Of a DNA stretch of 64,000 bases, positions 53,661 to 63,225 are shown piece by piece. How positions within the stretch are numbered: the stretch's first letter is position 1; the number at the start of each line of letters is the position of its first letter. The position numbers were made by a program, and so were the translations under genes. The DNA lies in contig NZ_LLXT01000082.1 of assembly GCF_001431625.1 (NCBI RefSeq), positions 1-64,000 of the forward strand. The letters run 5' to 3'. The notes beneath the pieces are model-generated. The model was not told where the DNA came from. It did not search any database and was given only the letters and a program-made list of their open reading frames with translations. The stretch is from Stenotrophomonas geniculata ATCC 19374 = JCM 13324 (lineage in GTDB: Bacteria > Pseudomonadota > Gammaproteobacteria > Xanthomonadales > Xanthomonadaceae).

Positions 53661-55349
53661 TTACAGCGCCTGCAGTTCCTCGTTGGCGTTGCGCTTTTCC
53701 TTGACCGGAGCCGGAATTGCGGCCGGTGCAGGTGCTGCCGCGTTGGCATCCACCGGCACTTCCAGGTAGGGAAGGTGCAGGGTCTGGCTGGTCAGCGTAC
53801 GGATCTCGTTGACCAGCGCGGCACTGTCGTTGAGCTTGCGCCCGTACGACGGCACGATCTCGCGCAGGCGGGTTTCCCAGCCGGCCTTCATCTGGTCCGG
53901 GAAGGCCTTGGCCATCAGGTCCAGCATGATCGGCGGCGAGGTCGACGCACCCGGCGAGGCGCCGAGCAGGGCCGCGATGGTGTGGTCCTTGTCGGTCACG
54001 ATCTCGGTACCGAACTGCAGCACCGGGCCCTTCAGCGGATCACGCTTGATGATCTGCACGCGCTGGCCGGCGGTGACCAGCTTCCAGTCACCCGGCTTGG
54101 CATTGGGGAAGTACTTGACCAGCTCGGCCTGGCGGTCGGCATCGTTCAGGCGTGCCTGGCCCATCAGGTACTGCACCAGGTCCAGGTTGTCCTTGCCCAC
54201 TTCCAGCATCGGGCCGACGTTGTTGTGGGTGACCGAGGAATACAGGTCCCACCACGAGCCGTGCTTGAGGAACTTGGTGCTGTACAGCGCGAACGGCCCG
54301 AACAGCACCACCGGCTTGCCGTCCAGCTTGCGCGCATCCAGGTGCGGCACCGACATCGGCGGCGAACCGGTCTCGGCCATGCCGTAGGCCTTCACGCCAT
54401 GGCGCGAGGTCACGTCCTGGCCCTGGAAGGCGAGGAACTGGCCACCGACCGGGAAGCCGGCGTAGTCCTTCGATTCCGGAATGCCGGACATCTGCAGCAG
54501 CTTGAGCGCGGCGCCACCGGCACCGATGAACACGAAGCGGGCGTGGGTGGTGGATTCGGTGCCGGCCTTGAGGTCCTTCACCGTCACGTTCCAGCTCTTG
54601 TCGGCGTTCTGCCGCAGCGCGCTCACTTCATGGTTCAGATGCAGGCTGAAGTTCGGGCTGCGCTGCAGGCCGGTGGTCAGCTGGCGGGTGATCACGCCGA
54701 AGTTGACGTCGGTGCCGAGCGGCATCCAGGTCGCGGCAACCTTCTGCTTCGGGTCACGGCCTTCCATCAGCAGCGGGGCCCACTGCTTGATCTGCGCCGG
54801 ATCTTCCGAGTACTGCATGCCGTAGAACAGCGGATTCTTCACCAGGGCCTGCTGGCGCTTGTGCAGGTAGGCGATGTTGTCATCGCCCCAGACGAAGCTC
54901 ATGTGCGGGGTCGGGTTGATGAAGTCGCTGGGCTGGCTCAGCCGGCCTTGCTTGACCTGGTGCGACCAGAACTGGCGCGAGACCTCGAACGATTCGGCGA
55001 TGCCGACCGCGCGCTTGGTCTCGATGCTGCCGTCGGGCAGTTCCGGGGTGTAGTTCAGTTCGGCGAACGCCGAGTGGCCGGTGCCGGCGTTGTTCCAGCC
55101 ATCGGAGCTTTCACCGGCGACGCCGTCGAGGCGTTCGTAGACCTGGATGTTCCAGTCCGGCTGCAGTTCCTGCAGGTAGGTGGCCAGGGTGATGCTCATG
55201 ATGCCGGCGCCGACCAGCACAACGTCAACGGGCTTGTCGTTGCTGGCGGCGGGCACCGAGCGCTGGGTCAGCGGCCAGTACAGGAACAGCGCGGCGGCCA
55301 GCAACAGCAGCACGAGCAGGGCGAGCAGGGCCTTGCCAAATTTCTTCAT
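53661..55349 (-). CDS. mqo: malate:quinone oxidoreductase
   Basis: A 562-residue FAD enzyme that oxidises malate to oxaloacetate and reduces quinone, a TCA-cycle step at the inner membrane. An N-terminal hydrophobic segment ([19 protein letters not shown]) is followed by the FAD motif [21 protein letters not shown], then [25 protein letters not shown] and [17 protein letters not shown], all typical of Mqo. The C-terminus has a proline/alanine-rich tail. The ATG at 55349 is the usual start. Single-gene unit with a strong terminator. The visible membrane segment is longer than in many Mqo proteins, which are peripheral. Confidence 0.95.
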   Translation of the reverse strand: MKKFGKALLALLVLLLLAAALFLYWPLTQRSVPAASNDKPVDVVLVGAGIMSITLATYLQELQPDWNIQVYERLDGVAGESSDGWNNAGTGHSAFAELNYTPELPDGSIETKRAVGIAESFEVSRQFWSHQVKQGRLSQPSDFINPTPHMSFVWGDDNIAYLHKRQQALVKNPLFYGMQYSEDPAQIKQWAPLLMEGRDPKQKVAATWMPLGTDVNFGVITRQLTTGLQRSPNFSLHLNHEVSALRQNADKSWNVTVKDLKAGTESTTHARFVFIGAGGAALKLLQMSGIPESKDYAGFPVGGQFLAFQGQDVTSRHGVKAYGMAETGSPPMSVPHLDARKLDGKPVVLFGPFALYSTKFLKHGSWWDLYSSVTHNNVGPMLEVGKDNLDLVQYLMGQARLNDADRQAELVKYFPNAKPGDWKLVTAGQRVQIIKRDPLKGPVLQFGTEIVTDKDHTIAALLGASPGASTSPPIMLDLMAKAFPDQMKAGWETRLREIVPSYGRKLNDSAALVNEIRTLTSQTLHLPYLEVPVDANAAAPAPAAIPAPVKEKRNANEELQAL

Positions 55350-55541
55350 GGGGGCGGGATCGTTGGCGGAGGGGAGGAGGTCAGGATGCGCATGAAGCAG
55401 GGAAAGGGCGTGAAGAAACAACGCCTTGCAACATCCTGGCGCGATTCTAACCGGTTCCGGTCCTTTTTTGATGCAACGCAGCATCCGGCCTTTCGCGGCC
55501 CGTCACCCATAGCGCCAGGTCATGCCTGGCGACGCCTTCAA

Positions 55542-55988
55542 TCAGACCAGCTCCAGAATCTCGTCTCCGGCGTCGTCGATCTCGCCGGTCGGGCGCCAGC
55601 CCAGGCGGCGGTAGAAGCCGTGCGAGCGCGATCGCGGGTCGGCCGAGCAGGCCAGGAACAGCCGCCGGTGGCCGGCATCGCGGGTCAGGCTCACCACGTC
55701 CTGCAGCAGTTGGCGGCCGATACCGCGGCCTTCGTAGTCCGGCAGCAGGGCCAGCACCAGCACCTCGCCGCTGTCGCGGTCGGCGAAGCAGTAACCGGCC
55801 ATGCGCTCGCCCTCCCAGGCGACGCGGCCGATCGAATCGCCTTGGGCGATGCCGGCGGCCCAGCTGTCCTCGGTGATGCCCAGTTCCGCCAGTTGGGCGG
55901 CACTGAAGGCGTTCTCGCGGGTGCGCCCGCGCAGGTCGATGCAGGCGGCGGCATCTTCGGGGCGCGCATCGCGGACGAATACAGGCAT
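55542..55988 (-). CDS. GNAT family N-acetyltransferase
   Basis: A 148-residue acetyltransferase. Hallmarks are FVRDARPEDAAACIDLR at the start, the acetyl-CoA loop LLPDYEGRGIGRQLLQDVV and the late SHGFYRRLGWRPTGE. The ATG at 55988 was chosen because AGGA lies eight bases upstream; an ATG three codons earlier is too close to that site. The acceptor is unknown. About 170 bases upstream hold the long inverted repeat at 56076-56158. Confidence 0.88.
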   Translation of the reverse strand: MPVFVRDARPEDAAACIDLRGRTRENAFSAAQLAELGITEDSWAAGIAQGDSIGRVAWEGERMAGYCFADRDSGEVLVLALLPDYEGRGIGRQLLQDVVSLTRDAGHRRLFLACSADPRSRSHGFYRRLGWRPTGEIDDAGDEILELV

Positions 55989-56075
55989 GCAGGGCATCCT
56001 TGCAGTGATCGGCCGACCAGTATCCGCATCACGCATGGACCCCGTGTGGAGGTTGCGTGGAGATTGGATGGAGCA

Positions 56076-56158
56076 AAAAGGGGACGGAGGGGATTAAGTC
56101 GTCTTTGCCCGATATGTCGTTTGGGTCTTGAACGACTTAATCCCCTCCGTCCCCTTTT
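56076..56158. repeat. 27-bp perfect inverted repeat (MITE- or REP-like)
   Basis: The left arm (56076-56102, starting AAAAGGGGACGGAGGGG) and right arm (56132-56158, ending CCCCTCCGTCCCCTTTT) are perfect complements with a 29-base loop. The element abuts the stop codon of argP. The sequence GGGGACGGAGGGGATTAAG is one I recognise as recurring in Xanthomonadaceae genomes. It may act as a bidirectional terminator or be a non-autonomous mobile element. Confidence 0.85.
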
Positions 56159-57063
56159 CAGCGCTTGCGCCGGATCAGCGCGGAGGAGGCATCCAGCACC
56201 GCGCGGGTCAGCAGGGCCATGGTCTGCACGTCGCCCTTCCAATGCTGCCAGTACAGCGGCACGTCTTCCCACGCGCGCTGGCGCACGTAGACCAGTCGCC
56301 CGGCGTCCAGATGCCGCTTGACCAAGGGCAGGGGGTTCATGGTCCAGCCCATGCCGCCCAGGTTGGCCTGCACGAAGGCGCGGGTGGACGGAATCCACCA
56401 GGTCGGCGCGGTGCTGGGCAGGTCGTCGCCCGCCATGCGCCGGGCGAAGCGCGACTGCATTTCGTCCTTGCGGTTGAATACCAGCACCGGGGCCTGCGCC
56501 AGCGCCTGCGCGGTTACGCCCTTGGCGAAATGGCGCTCGCGGAACTCGGGGGTACAGGTCGCCGCGTAGCGGATGCTGCCCAGCGCGTGGATCTGGCAGC
56601 CCTGCACCGGCTCATCCAGGGTGGTCACCGCGCCCAGCACCGTGCCCTGGCGCAGCAGTTCGACGGTGTGGTCCTGGTCTTCCACGCGCAGGTCCAGCGT
56701 GGTGCCGGTGCTCTGCGCGAACTGCGAGGCGGCCTGCGGGAACCAGGTCTCCAGGCTGTCGTGGTTCACCGCCACCGGGATGCTTGCCTGGGGCAGGTCC
56801 TCGTCGGCCAGGCCCATACGGTGCAGGGCATCGTGTTCGAGCAGGGCGGTCTGCTCGGCCAGCTGCACCAGCACCTGGCCCTCGGCGGTGGCGGTGGCCG
56901 GAGTGCCGCGCTTGACCAGCAGGCGGCCGACCCGGTCCTCCAGCGCCTTGACCCGCTGCGAGATGGCCGAGGGCGTGACATTCAACGACTGTGCGGCGCG
57001 GTCGAAGCTGCCTTCGCGGATCACCGCGGCCAGGGCGCGCAGCTGGGCATGGTCGATACGCAT
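56158..57063 (-). CDS. argP: LysR family regulator ArgP
   Basis: A 301-residue LysR protein of the ArgP/IciA class. The HTH reads HAQLRALAAVIREGSFDRAAQSLNVTPSAISQRVKALEDRVG, which is the typical ArgP start. It is divergent from a LysE/ArgO exporter, the classic arrangement in which ArgP activates export when lysine or arginine build up. The intergenic region is 137 bases. The stop codon borders the inverted repeat at 56158. Confidence 0.92.
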   Translation of the reverse strand: MRIDHAQLRALAAVIREGSFDRAAQSLNVTPSAISQRVKALEDRVGRLLVKRGTPATATAEGQVLVQLAEQTALLEHDALHRMGLADEDLPQASIPVAVNHDSLETWFPQAASQFAQSTGTTLDLRVEDQDHTVELLRQGTVLGAVTTLDEPVQGCQIHALGSIRYAATCTPEFRERHFAKGVTAQALAQAPVLVFNRKDEMQSRFARRMAGDDLPSTAPTWWIPSTRAFVQANLGGMGWTMNPLPLVKRHLDAGRLVYVRQRAWEDVPLYWQHWKGDVQTMALLTRAVLDASSALIRRKR

Positions 57064-57200
57064 CGAATTAAGTTCCGCTAATGTTGGTTTAGGAAGTTTA
57101 GCTCGTCTTTTTCATGTTGCGGCGCGACAATGGCGCCCGTTCCGGTGCTGTCCGCCTTCGCGAGGCACCGTCCCCCAAGCAAGTAAAGGCAGTGAATCCC

Positions 57201-57836
57201 ATGTTCTCGGTCATCTCCGCCAGCACCGGCCTCGGTGCCTGGTTCTCTGGTGCAGCTACCGGCATCGGCCTGTTCGCCGTGGTCGGGGCCCAGAGCGCCT
57301 TCATTCTGCGCCAGGGCATCCTGCGCAAGCACATCGTGCCGGTGGTTGCCACCTGTGCGGCCATCGATGCGATCTTCATCTTCGCCAGCGTGGCCGGCCT
57401 GCGCACGCTCACCTCGGCACTGCCGTGGCTGACCACCGCCGTGCTGTGGACGGGTGTCGCGTTCCTGGCCTGGTACGCAATGAAGTCGGCACGCCGTGCG
57501 ATCGCCGGTGGCGGTGGCATGGGCGAGGCCGACAGTGACGACGGCAGCCGCCGCGCGGTGCTGATGGCCGCGGTCGGCTTCTCGCTGATCAACCCGCACT
57601 TCTGGCTGGACATGATGGTGATCGGTTCGATCGCCGAGAACTTCGGCAACGCCCGCATGGCCTTCGCCGCTGGCGTGGTCACCGCCAGCTGCCTGTGGTT
57701 GACCGCGCAGGGCCTGGGTGCACGCCTGCTGGCGCCGCTGTTCACCAAGCCCAGTACCTGGCGCGTGCTCGACGGCACCATTGCCGTGATCCTCAGCATC
57801 CTGGCCCTCACGTTGGCGGTGCGCGGGGTCCACTGA
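57201..57836 (+). CDS. argO: LysE/ArgO family amino-acid exporter
   Basis: A 211-residue membrane protein with about six segments. Family marks are GLFAVVGAQSAFILRQGILRKH near the start, VVATCAAIDAIFIFASVAGL and GFSLINPHFWLDMMVIGSIA. It exports basic amino acids such as arginine or lysine. The ATG at 57201 with weak AAAGG upstream gives the family start. Its regulator argP is divergent. A strong terminator follows. Confidence 0.93.
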   Translation: MFSVISASTGLGAWFSGAATGIGLFAVVGAQSAFILRQGILRKHIVPVVATCAAIDAIFIFASVAGLRTLTSALPWLTTAVLWTGVAFLAWYAMKSARRAIAGGGGMGEADSDDGSRRAVLMAAVGFSLINPHFWLDMMVIGSIAENFGNARMAFAAGVVTASCLWLTAQGLGARLLAPLFTKPSTWRVLDGTIAVILSILALTLAVRGVH

Positions 57837-57889
57837 CCCGGCGCACGCCCCCCGAACCCACGTCCTGACTCTCTCTCCAAGGTAGTGGT

Positions 57890-57923
57890 AACGACGGCAC
57901 CGGCAACGGTGCCGTCGTTTTTT
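57890..57923 (+). terminator. terminator of argO
   Basis: AACGACGGCACCG (57890-57902), loop GCAA, CGGTGCCGTCGTT (57907-57919), then TTTT: thirteen perfect pairs with a T-run, 53 bases past the argO stop. Confidence 0.93.
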
Positions 57924-58003
57924 CTGCCGATGTGGCGCGGCAATCGGTCACGTGCCTGGAATCGTGCATCCGGACAGGGTGTCCGGTTTTCCATGGGGGA
58001 AGG

Positions 58004-59986
58004 ATGCGCAGGATTGTGCTGGCTGTACTGCTGGGAGCGGTTGTGGGTGGGGCATCGGCCGCAGCGCTGGACCTGGATCGCTATCTGCGGCAGGAGTCGT
58101 ATACCGACATCAAGATTTCGCCGGGGGGCGAGTACATCGCCGCGACGGTTCCGCTGGAGGCGGGAACCGCCTTGGCGATCTATCGCATTGCCGACATGAA
58201 GATGGTCGGCAGCTTCCGCCCGCCCCGCAACGATCACGCCCACACCTTCGACTGGGTCAGCAACGAGCGACTGCTGGTGGGCATGGCACAGAAGTTCGGC
58301 GTGCTGGACCGGCCGACGCCGACCGGCGAACTGTTCGGTATCAATGCCAACGGCAAGGGCGGCGAGCTGCTGGTGGGTTACCGGGTTGCCGACCAGAGCC
58401 TGGGCACCAACATCAAGGTCAAGCCGGCAGGCCTGGTGGCCGCGTACCTCAGCGACGAACTCAAGGATGACGATCGTAACGCACTGGTGACGGTGATCCC
58501 GCTGGTCGGCAGTTCGCATGCCCAGGTCGAGCGCATGGATGTGATCACCGGTCGCCGCAACGCGGTGGCACGGGCTCCCATCCCCGATGCGGACTTCACG
58601 ATCGATGAGCAGGGCGAGGTGCGTTTCGCGCGCGCTGTCGTTACCGATGGCACGCAGAAGCTCTACTACCGCACAGGCAGCAACAGCGACTGGATCCTGC
58701 TCAACGATGAATCCCTGAGCAAGCGCATCGAGCTGCCCCTCGGCTTCTCGGCCGACGGTCGCCTGGCGTACCTGCAGGTCGAGCAGGCAGACGGACCCGA
58801 TGCCATTGTCAGCTGGGACCCCCAGAGCAATGAACGACGCACCGTGCTGCGCGATGAGAGCGCCGACCCGGCGCGCATCATCCGGCGCCCAGGCAGCCGC
58901 GTGCCGGTCGGGGCACTGTTCCTTGGCAGTGCGCCGCGAACGGCATTCTTCGATGACGCCTCGAACGAAGCCCGCCTTTATCGCAGCCTCGAAGCGGGCC
59001 TGGGCGGAGCGGCCTACATCACCTCCAGCACGCGCGATGGCAGGACGGTGCTGGTGGAAACCTGGTCAGGCAGCAATCCGGGCGATTTCTATCTCTATGA
59101 CACGGTTGGCAAGAGTGCACGGCACCTGATCAGCCGCAGCGACTGGATCGACCCCGCGCTGGCGGCGGAGGTGCGTCCGATCAGCCTGAAGGCGCGCGAT
59201 GGGCGTCCGCTGCATGGCTTCCTTACCGTCCCGCACGGCCGCGAGGCCCGTGCGCTGCCGATGGTGGTGGTGCCGCACGGAGGTCCGATCGGTGTTGCCG
59301 ACGACGGCGCCTATGACGCCGAGGCGCAGATGCTGGCGGCGGCAGGTTACGCGGTATTGCAGGTGAATTTCCGCGGCTCTTCCGGTTATGGCCGGGCCCA
59401 CATGCAGGCCGCGCGCAAGCAATGGGGACTGTCGATGCAGGATGACGTCACCGATGCCACGCGCTGGGCGATCGAACAGGGCGTGGCCGACAAGAACCGC
59501 ATCTGCATCTACGGGGCCAGTTACGGTGCCTATGCGGCCATGATGGGGGCGGTGCGCGAGCCGGGCCTCTACCAGTGCGCGGCAGGCTACGTCGGCATCT
59601 ACGACCTGCCGTTGATGTACGCCCGTGGAGACATCCAGAGTGATGAGTCAGGCCTGGCCTATCTGCGCAACTGGCTGGGATCGCCCAAGGATCTGGCAGA
59701 GCGTTCCCCGGTGAATCTGGCCGCGCAGGTGCGGGTGCCGGTATTCCTGGCCGCGGGAGGGCAGGACCAGCGTGCGCCGATCGTGCACAGTGAACGCATG
59801 GAAGCTGCGTTGAAGAAGGCCGGCTCGCCGGTGGAAACCCTGTTCGTCAAGAACGAAGGGCATGGTTTCTATTCTCCTGCCAATCAACGCACTTACTACA
59901 GCAGGTTGCTGGCCTTCCTCTCGCGCAGCCTGGGGGGACAGGTGGCCGCGCAGGCCACGCCTGCGGAAAAGAGCAGCGCGCCCTGA
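58004..59986 (+). CDS. S9 family serine peptidase (prolyl oligopeptidase type)
   Basis: A 660-residue exported peptidase. The ATG at 58004 follows GGGAAGG and starts a signal peptide (MRRIVLAVLLGAVVGGASA). The first 380 residues form a beta-propeller-like region; the rest is an alpha/beta hydrolase domain with the nucleophile S506 in YGASYGAY, acid in GGQDQRAP and histidine in EGHGFY. Preceding segments (MVVVPHGGPIG, LQVNFRGSSGYGR) are typical of this family. It cleaves short peptides, probably in the periplasm, which suits the nearby POT and OPT transporters. Confidence 0.92.
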   Translation: MRRIVLAVLLGAVVGGASAAALDLDRYLRQESYTDIKISPGGEYIAATVPLEAGTALAIYRIADMKMVGSFRPPRNDHAHTFDWVSNERLLVGMAQKFGVLDRPTPTGELFGINANGKGGELLVGYRVADQSLGTNIKVKPAGLVAAYLSDELKDDDRNALVTVIPLVGSSHAQVERMDVITGRRNAVARAPIPDADFTIDEQGEVRFARAVVTDGTQKLYYRTGSNSDWILLNDESLSKRIELPLGFSADGRLAYLQVEQADGPDAIVSWDPQSNERRTVLRDESADPARIIRRPGSRVPVGALFLGSAPRTAFFDDASNEARLYRSLEAGLGGAAYITSSTRDGRTVLVETWSGSNPGDFYLYDTVGKSARHLISRSDWIDPALAAEVRPISLKARDGRPLHGFLTVPHGREARALPMVVVPHGGPIGVADDGAYDAEAQMLAAAGYAVLQVNFRGSSGYGRAHMQAARKQWGLSMQDDVTDATRWAIEQGVADKNRICIYGASYGAYAAMMGAVREPGLYQCAAGYVGIYDLPLMYARGDIQSDESGLAYLRNWLGSPKDLAERSPVNLAAQVRVPVFLAAGGQDQRAPIVHSERMEAALKKAGSPVETLFVKNEGHGFYSPANQRTYYSRLLAFLSRSLGGQVAAQATPAEKSSAP

Positions 59987-59994
59987 ACAAGCCG

Positions 59995-60023
59995 GGGGCG
60001 GCGGATGATCGATCCGCCGCCCC
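59995..60023. terminator. GC-rich hairpin between convergent genes
   Basis: GGGGCGGCGGAT (59995-60006), loop GATCG, ATCCGCCGCCCC (60012-60023): twelve perfect pairs between the stop codons of the S9 peptidase and the POT transporter. There is no real T-run, so a terminator in both directions is likely but not proven. Confidence 0.65.
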
Positions 60024-60043
60024 GGATTTCGCCTGCAGCGGGC

Positions 60044-61798
60044 TTACTTGACCCCGTGCATCATCTTCTTCAGCAGCGGCGCGGCAATGAAGGCGGCCAG
60101 CGCACAGCCCAGGCCGATCCACATCAGCAGCCAGAACAGGTGCGCATAGGCGCCGGCGGCGGCCACCATGTCCAGCGATTCGCCTTCCGGCACCTCGATC
60201 GCGGCCAGCTTGCCGAACAGCGCGGCCAGCGTCTCCGAGAATGCGGTGGCCAGGAACCAGGTGCCCATCATCAGGCTCATCACCCGCGGCACGGCCAACT
60301 GGGTGACCGCCGACAGGCCGACCGGCGACAGGCACATCTCGCCACTGGCCAGCAGGAAGTAGGCCAGCACCAGCCACCACACACTGGCCATCTCGCCGGT
60401 AGCGCCGACCTGCTGTGCGGCCAGTGCCAGCGGCACGAACGACAGCGCGCCGATCACCAGACCCCAGGCCGATTTGACCGGCTTGCCCGGTTCCCAGCCG
60501 CGGCGGTCCATCCACGTCCACAGTGCGGCGAAGGCCGGTGCCAGCAGCACCAGGAACAGGCCACCCAGGTAGGTCAGCGAGCCTGCGGTCTGCGGGATCA
60601 CCAGGCAGTCGCGCACCAGCAGCACCAGCATCAGCACGACGATGGCGGCGAAGAACGTGCGCGGCGCAGCCGAACCCGGGCGCCGTTCGGACAGGCGCGC
60701 GCTGACCACGAAGCCCAGCGGTGCCAGCAGCAGCGAGATGATCGACCACGGCAGCGGCGTACCGCCGGTGATCACCAGCGAGGGCACGATGTCCTTGGTC
60801 AGCAGGCGGTCGGTGAAGGTCACCCACGAGCCGTAGGACTGCTCGTACATCGTGAAGAACACCAGCGCCATGAAGATCAGCACCATCAGCGCGATCATCT
60901 GCTGGCGCTGCACCGGCGTGCACTTGCTGCCGGTGAACCAGGCGAACCAGACCAGCACGCCGCCCAGCACCACCAGCATCAGCATCAGCGCCAGGCTGAT
61001 TTCACCGCCCAGCGCGAATGCGCCATTGCCGGCGGCCCACATCAGCCACGCCACCGGCAGCACACCGAGCACCGCGCACAGATAGATGAGCCATTCGCGC
61101 GGCAGGCCCAGCACCGTCTGCTTCAGTGCCGCCGGTTGCGGCGGTTCGGCATGGCCCTGCAGGTACTTCTGGCCCCACAGGAACATCGCCAGGCCGGCCA
61201 GCATGCCGATACCGGCTGCTCCGAAACCGTACTTCCAGCCATAGGCCTCGCCGAGGAAGCCGCACACCAGCGAGGAGAACAGCGCGCCGAGGTTGATGCC
61301 GGCGTAGAACAGCGAGAAGCCCGAATCGCGGCGCGGATCGTCCTTGGCGTACAGCTTGCCGACGATGGTGGAGATGTTCGGCTTGAGGAAGCCGACGCCC
61401 ATGATGATCAGTGCCAGCGACAGGTAGGTCACCGCCAGTGCCGAGGTGTCGCGCACCACTTCGCCGTTCACCCGGTACGCGGCGTGGCCTTCGAAGGCCA
61501 TGCCAAGGTGGCCGAGCACCAGCAGGATACCGCCGAACAGCACCGCTCGGCGCATGCCCAGCCAGCGGTCGGCCAGCATGCCGCCGAATACCGGGATGCA
61601 GTACACCAGGCCGCCGTAGGCACCGAGCAGGTCCAGGCCGGCCTTGTCGCCGAACAGGTGGTATTTGGTCAGGTACAGCAGCAGCAGCGCCTTCATGCCG
61701 TAGAAGGAGAAGCGCTCCCACATTTCAGTGAAGAAGCAGACGTAGACGCCCTTGGGATGGCCCAGGAAGTCGTCGGAAGCGATAGCAGTGGAATTCAT
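60044..61798 (-). CDS. POT family peptide:proton symporter
   Basis: A 584-residue proton-coupled di/tripeptide transporter with about fourteen transmembrane segments. The PTR2 signature is FFTEMWERFSFYGMKALLLLYL (E-x-x-E-R-F-x-Y-G) near residue 22, and GGMLADRWLGMRRAVLFGG follows. Near the C-terminus SGEMCLSPVGLSAVTQLAP-like sequence is typical. It imports short peptides, matching the peptidase encoded on the facing strand. Confidence 0.94.
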   Translation of the reverse strand: MNSTAIASDDFLGHPKGVYVCFFTEMWERFSFYGMKALLLLYLTKYHLFGDKAGLDLLGAYGGLVYCIPVFGGMLADRWLGMRRAVLFGGILLVLGHLGMAFEGHAAYRVNGEVVRDTSALAVTYLSLALIIMGVGFLKPNISTIVGKLYAKDDPRRDSGFSLFYAGINLGALFSSLVCGFLGEAYGWKYGFGAAGIGMLAGLAMFLWGQKYLQGHAEPPQPAALKQTVLGLPREWLIYLCAVLGVLPVAWLMWAAGNGAFALGGEISLALMLMLVVLGGVLVWFAWFTGSKCTPVQRQQMIALMVLIFMALVFFTMYEQSYGSWVTFTDRLLTKDIVPSLVITGGTPLPWSIISLLLAPLGFVVSARLSERRPGSAAPRTFFAAIVVLMLVLLVRDCLVIPQTAGSLTYLGGLFLVLLAPAFAALWTWMDRRGWEPGKPVKSAWGLVIGALSFVPLALAAQQVGATGEMASVWWLVLAYFLLASGEMCLSPVGLSAVTQLAVPRVMSLMMGTWFLATAFSETLAALFGKLAAIEVPEGESLDMVAAAGAYAHLFWLLMWIGLGCALAAFIAAPLLKKMMHGVK

Positions 61799-61838
61799 CG
61801 CGGAATTATAGGCCTGTGGCCCGATCCGCTTTCAGTGG

Positions 61839-61857
61839 ATCCACGCCATGCGTGGAT
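61839..61857. repeat. palindrome ATCCACGC-CAT-GCGTGGAT
   Basis: A perfect eight-base-pair stem with CAT loop between the POT gene start and the end of the DUF1624-like gene. This is a third palindrome subtype, different from the SMAG and CCGGCC types. It may be a REP-like element. Confidence 0.6.
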
Positions 61858-61877
61858 TGCCGGATTGGTCTGGGCGA

Positions 61878-63026
61878 TCACAGGTACCGCAACCACGCCA
61901 GGTCACGCCTTCGCGCCTTGAACCGCGCGAACGCCCGCGTCGGCGGGTACAGCACCACCGCCAGCGCACAGGCCACCAGCAGCAGGCCGGCCACCGAATC
62001 CAGCGCGTACAGGTCACCGTGCGTCGGTCCCCAGATTGCCAGCGCGGCCAGGTACAGCCCCTTCAGCACATACAGGTGCAGCAGGTAGAAGAACATCGGC
62101 GCGGCGCCGATATCGGCCAGCGGGCGCAGTGCGCGCGCCAGTGGCGGCCATTCGTACAGGCGCAGCAGCAACAGCCCCACGCCCAGGGTCAACAGCAGGA
62201 ACTGCAGCGACGGCGGGTACTTGGTGATGTTGAACACGCTCATCCATGTGCGCAGCGTGCTGCTTTGGTAATGCCACGGTGCATCCCCGTACTGGTTGGC
62301 GAACCGCAGCAGCGCGAACAGGGCCAGCGCACCGATGCCTGCCCACAGCAGCCATCGCTGGCGCTGCTCTGGCGCGCGCTCGCGACCGAACCACGGCCCC
62401 ATCAGGTAGCCCAGCGCAATCACCCCGATCCAGGGCAGCAGCGGATAGGACGTGCGCAGGCGCAGCGCACCGGCCTCGATCCAGTCGCGCTGGTGCAGCA
62501 CTTTCCACAGCACCGGCAGCAGGCCATTGCCCTGCAGCCGTACGCTGTCGAACAGGTTGTGCCCGGCCACCACCGCGACCGCGGCCACCAGCAGGACGGG
62601 ACGGGGCAGCCACAACAGGCCGCCCAGCGCGATCATGCTCAGGCCGATGGCCCAGATCACCTGCAGGTACAGCGTGTCCGGTGGCAGCTGGAAGGTCCAG
62701 GCGAAGTTCACCAGGGTCAGTTCCAGCACGACCAGGAACAGGCCGCGCTTGAGCAGGAGGGCGGACGTGGCCCGGCGCGGATCCGCCTGGCGCTGGCCGT
62801 ACAGCCAGGCCGACAGACCGGTCAACAGGACGAACACGGGTGCGCACAGGTGGGCCAGCAGACGGCAGGCGAACAGCGCAGGGGAGACCGTCGCCGCGTC
62901 CATCGGGTCGCTCACCTGGTGCTGCAGGAAGAAGGTCTCGCGCACGTGGTCCAGCAACATCAACAGCATCACGGTGCCGCGCAGCTGGTCGATGGAGGCC
63001 AGGCGAGGGGAGGGGGAAGGGGGCAT
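61878..63026 (-). CDS. DUF1624/heparan-alpha-glucosaminide acetyltransferase-like membrane protein
   Basis: A 382-residue protein with about ten transmembrane segments. The start RLASIDQLRGTVMLLMLLDHVRETFF is the hallmark of the DUF1624 / HGSNAT-like acyltransferase branch (R-x-x-x-I-D-x-L-R-G and LDHVR). Charged residues in the N-terminal helix would serve acyl transfer in this superfamily; the acceptor is unknown. I took the ATG at 63026; an ATG 13 codons upstream (63065) is equally possible, as neither has a clear ribosome-binding site. Upstream, 63066-63225 is non-coding. Confidence 0.85.
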   Translation of the reverse strand: MPPSPSPRLASIDQLRGTVMLLMLLDHVRETFFLQHQVSDPMDAATVSPALFACRLLAHLCAPVFVLLTGLSAWLYGQRQADPRRATSALLLKRGLFLVVLELTLVNFAWTFQLPPDTLYLQVIWAIGLSMIALGGLLWLPRPVLLVAAVAVVAGHNLFDSVRLQGNGLLPVLWKVLHQRDWIEAGALRLRTSYPLLPWIGVIALGYLMGPWFGRERAPEQRQRWLLWAGIGALALFALLRFANQYGDAPWHYQSSTLRTWMSVFNITKYPPSLQFLLLTLGVGLLLLRLYEWPPLARALRPLADIGAAPMFFYLLHLYVLKGLYLAALAIWGPTHGDLYALDSVAGLLLVACALAVVLYPPTRAFARFKARRRDLAWLRYL

Positions 63027-63225
63027 GCGATGCAGTAACAACAAGGTAGCATTAAGATATAACATATCATTTGCGGTGTGCCCAACCGGACTTTGCCGGG
63101 TCGGTCGATTGCCGGTCCACGTACTGGCCCATTGCGCTGCAGCACACGCCCCATCCTTTGGCACGCTGGACTTGATCTGTCCTGAACGCTAGCGTGGCAG
63201 GGATTTTTTGCCAGCAGGGGCTTCC

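Noticed and set aside
53625-56321. An 898-codon open frame antisense to mqo and the acetyltransferase
   Set aside because: It runs across two well-supported genes and their intergenic space, crosses the inverted repeat, and shows no recognisable protein features.
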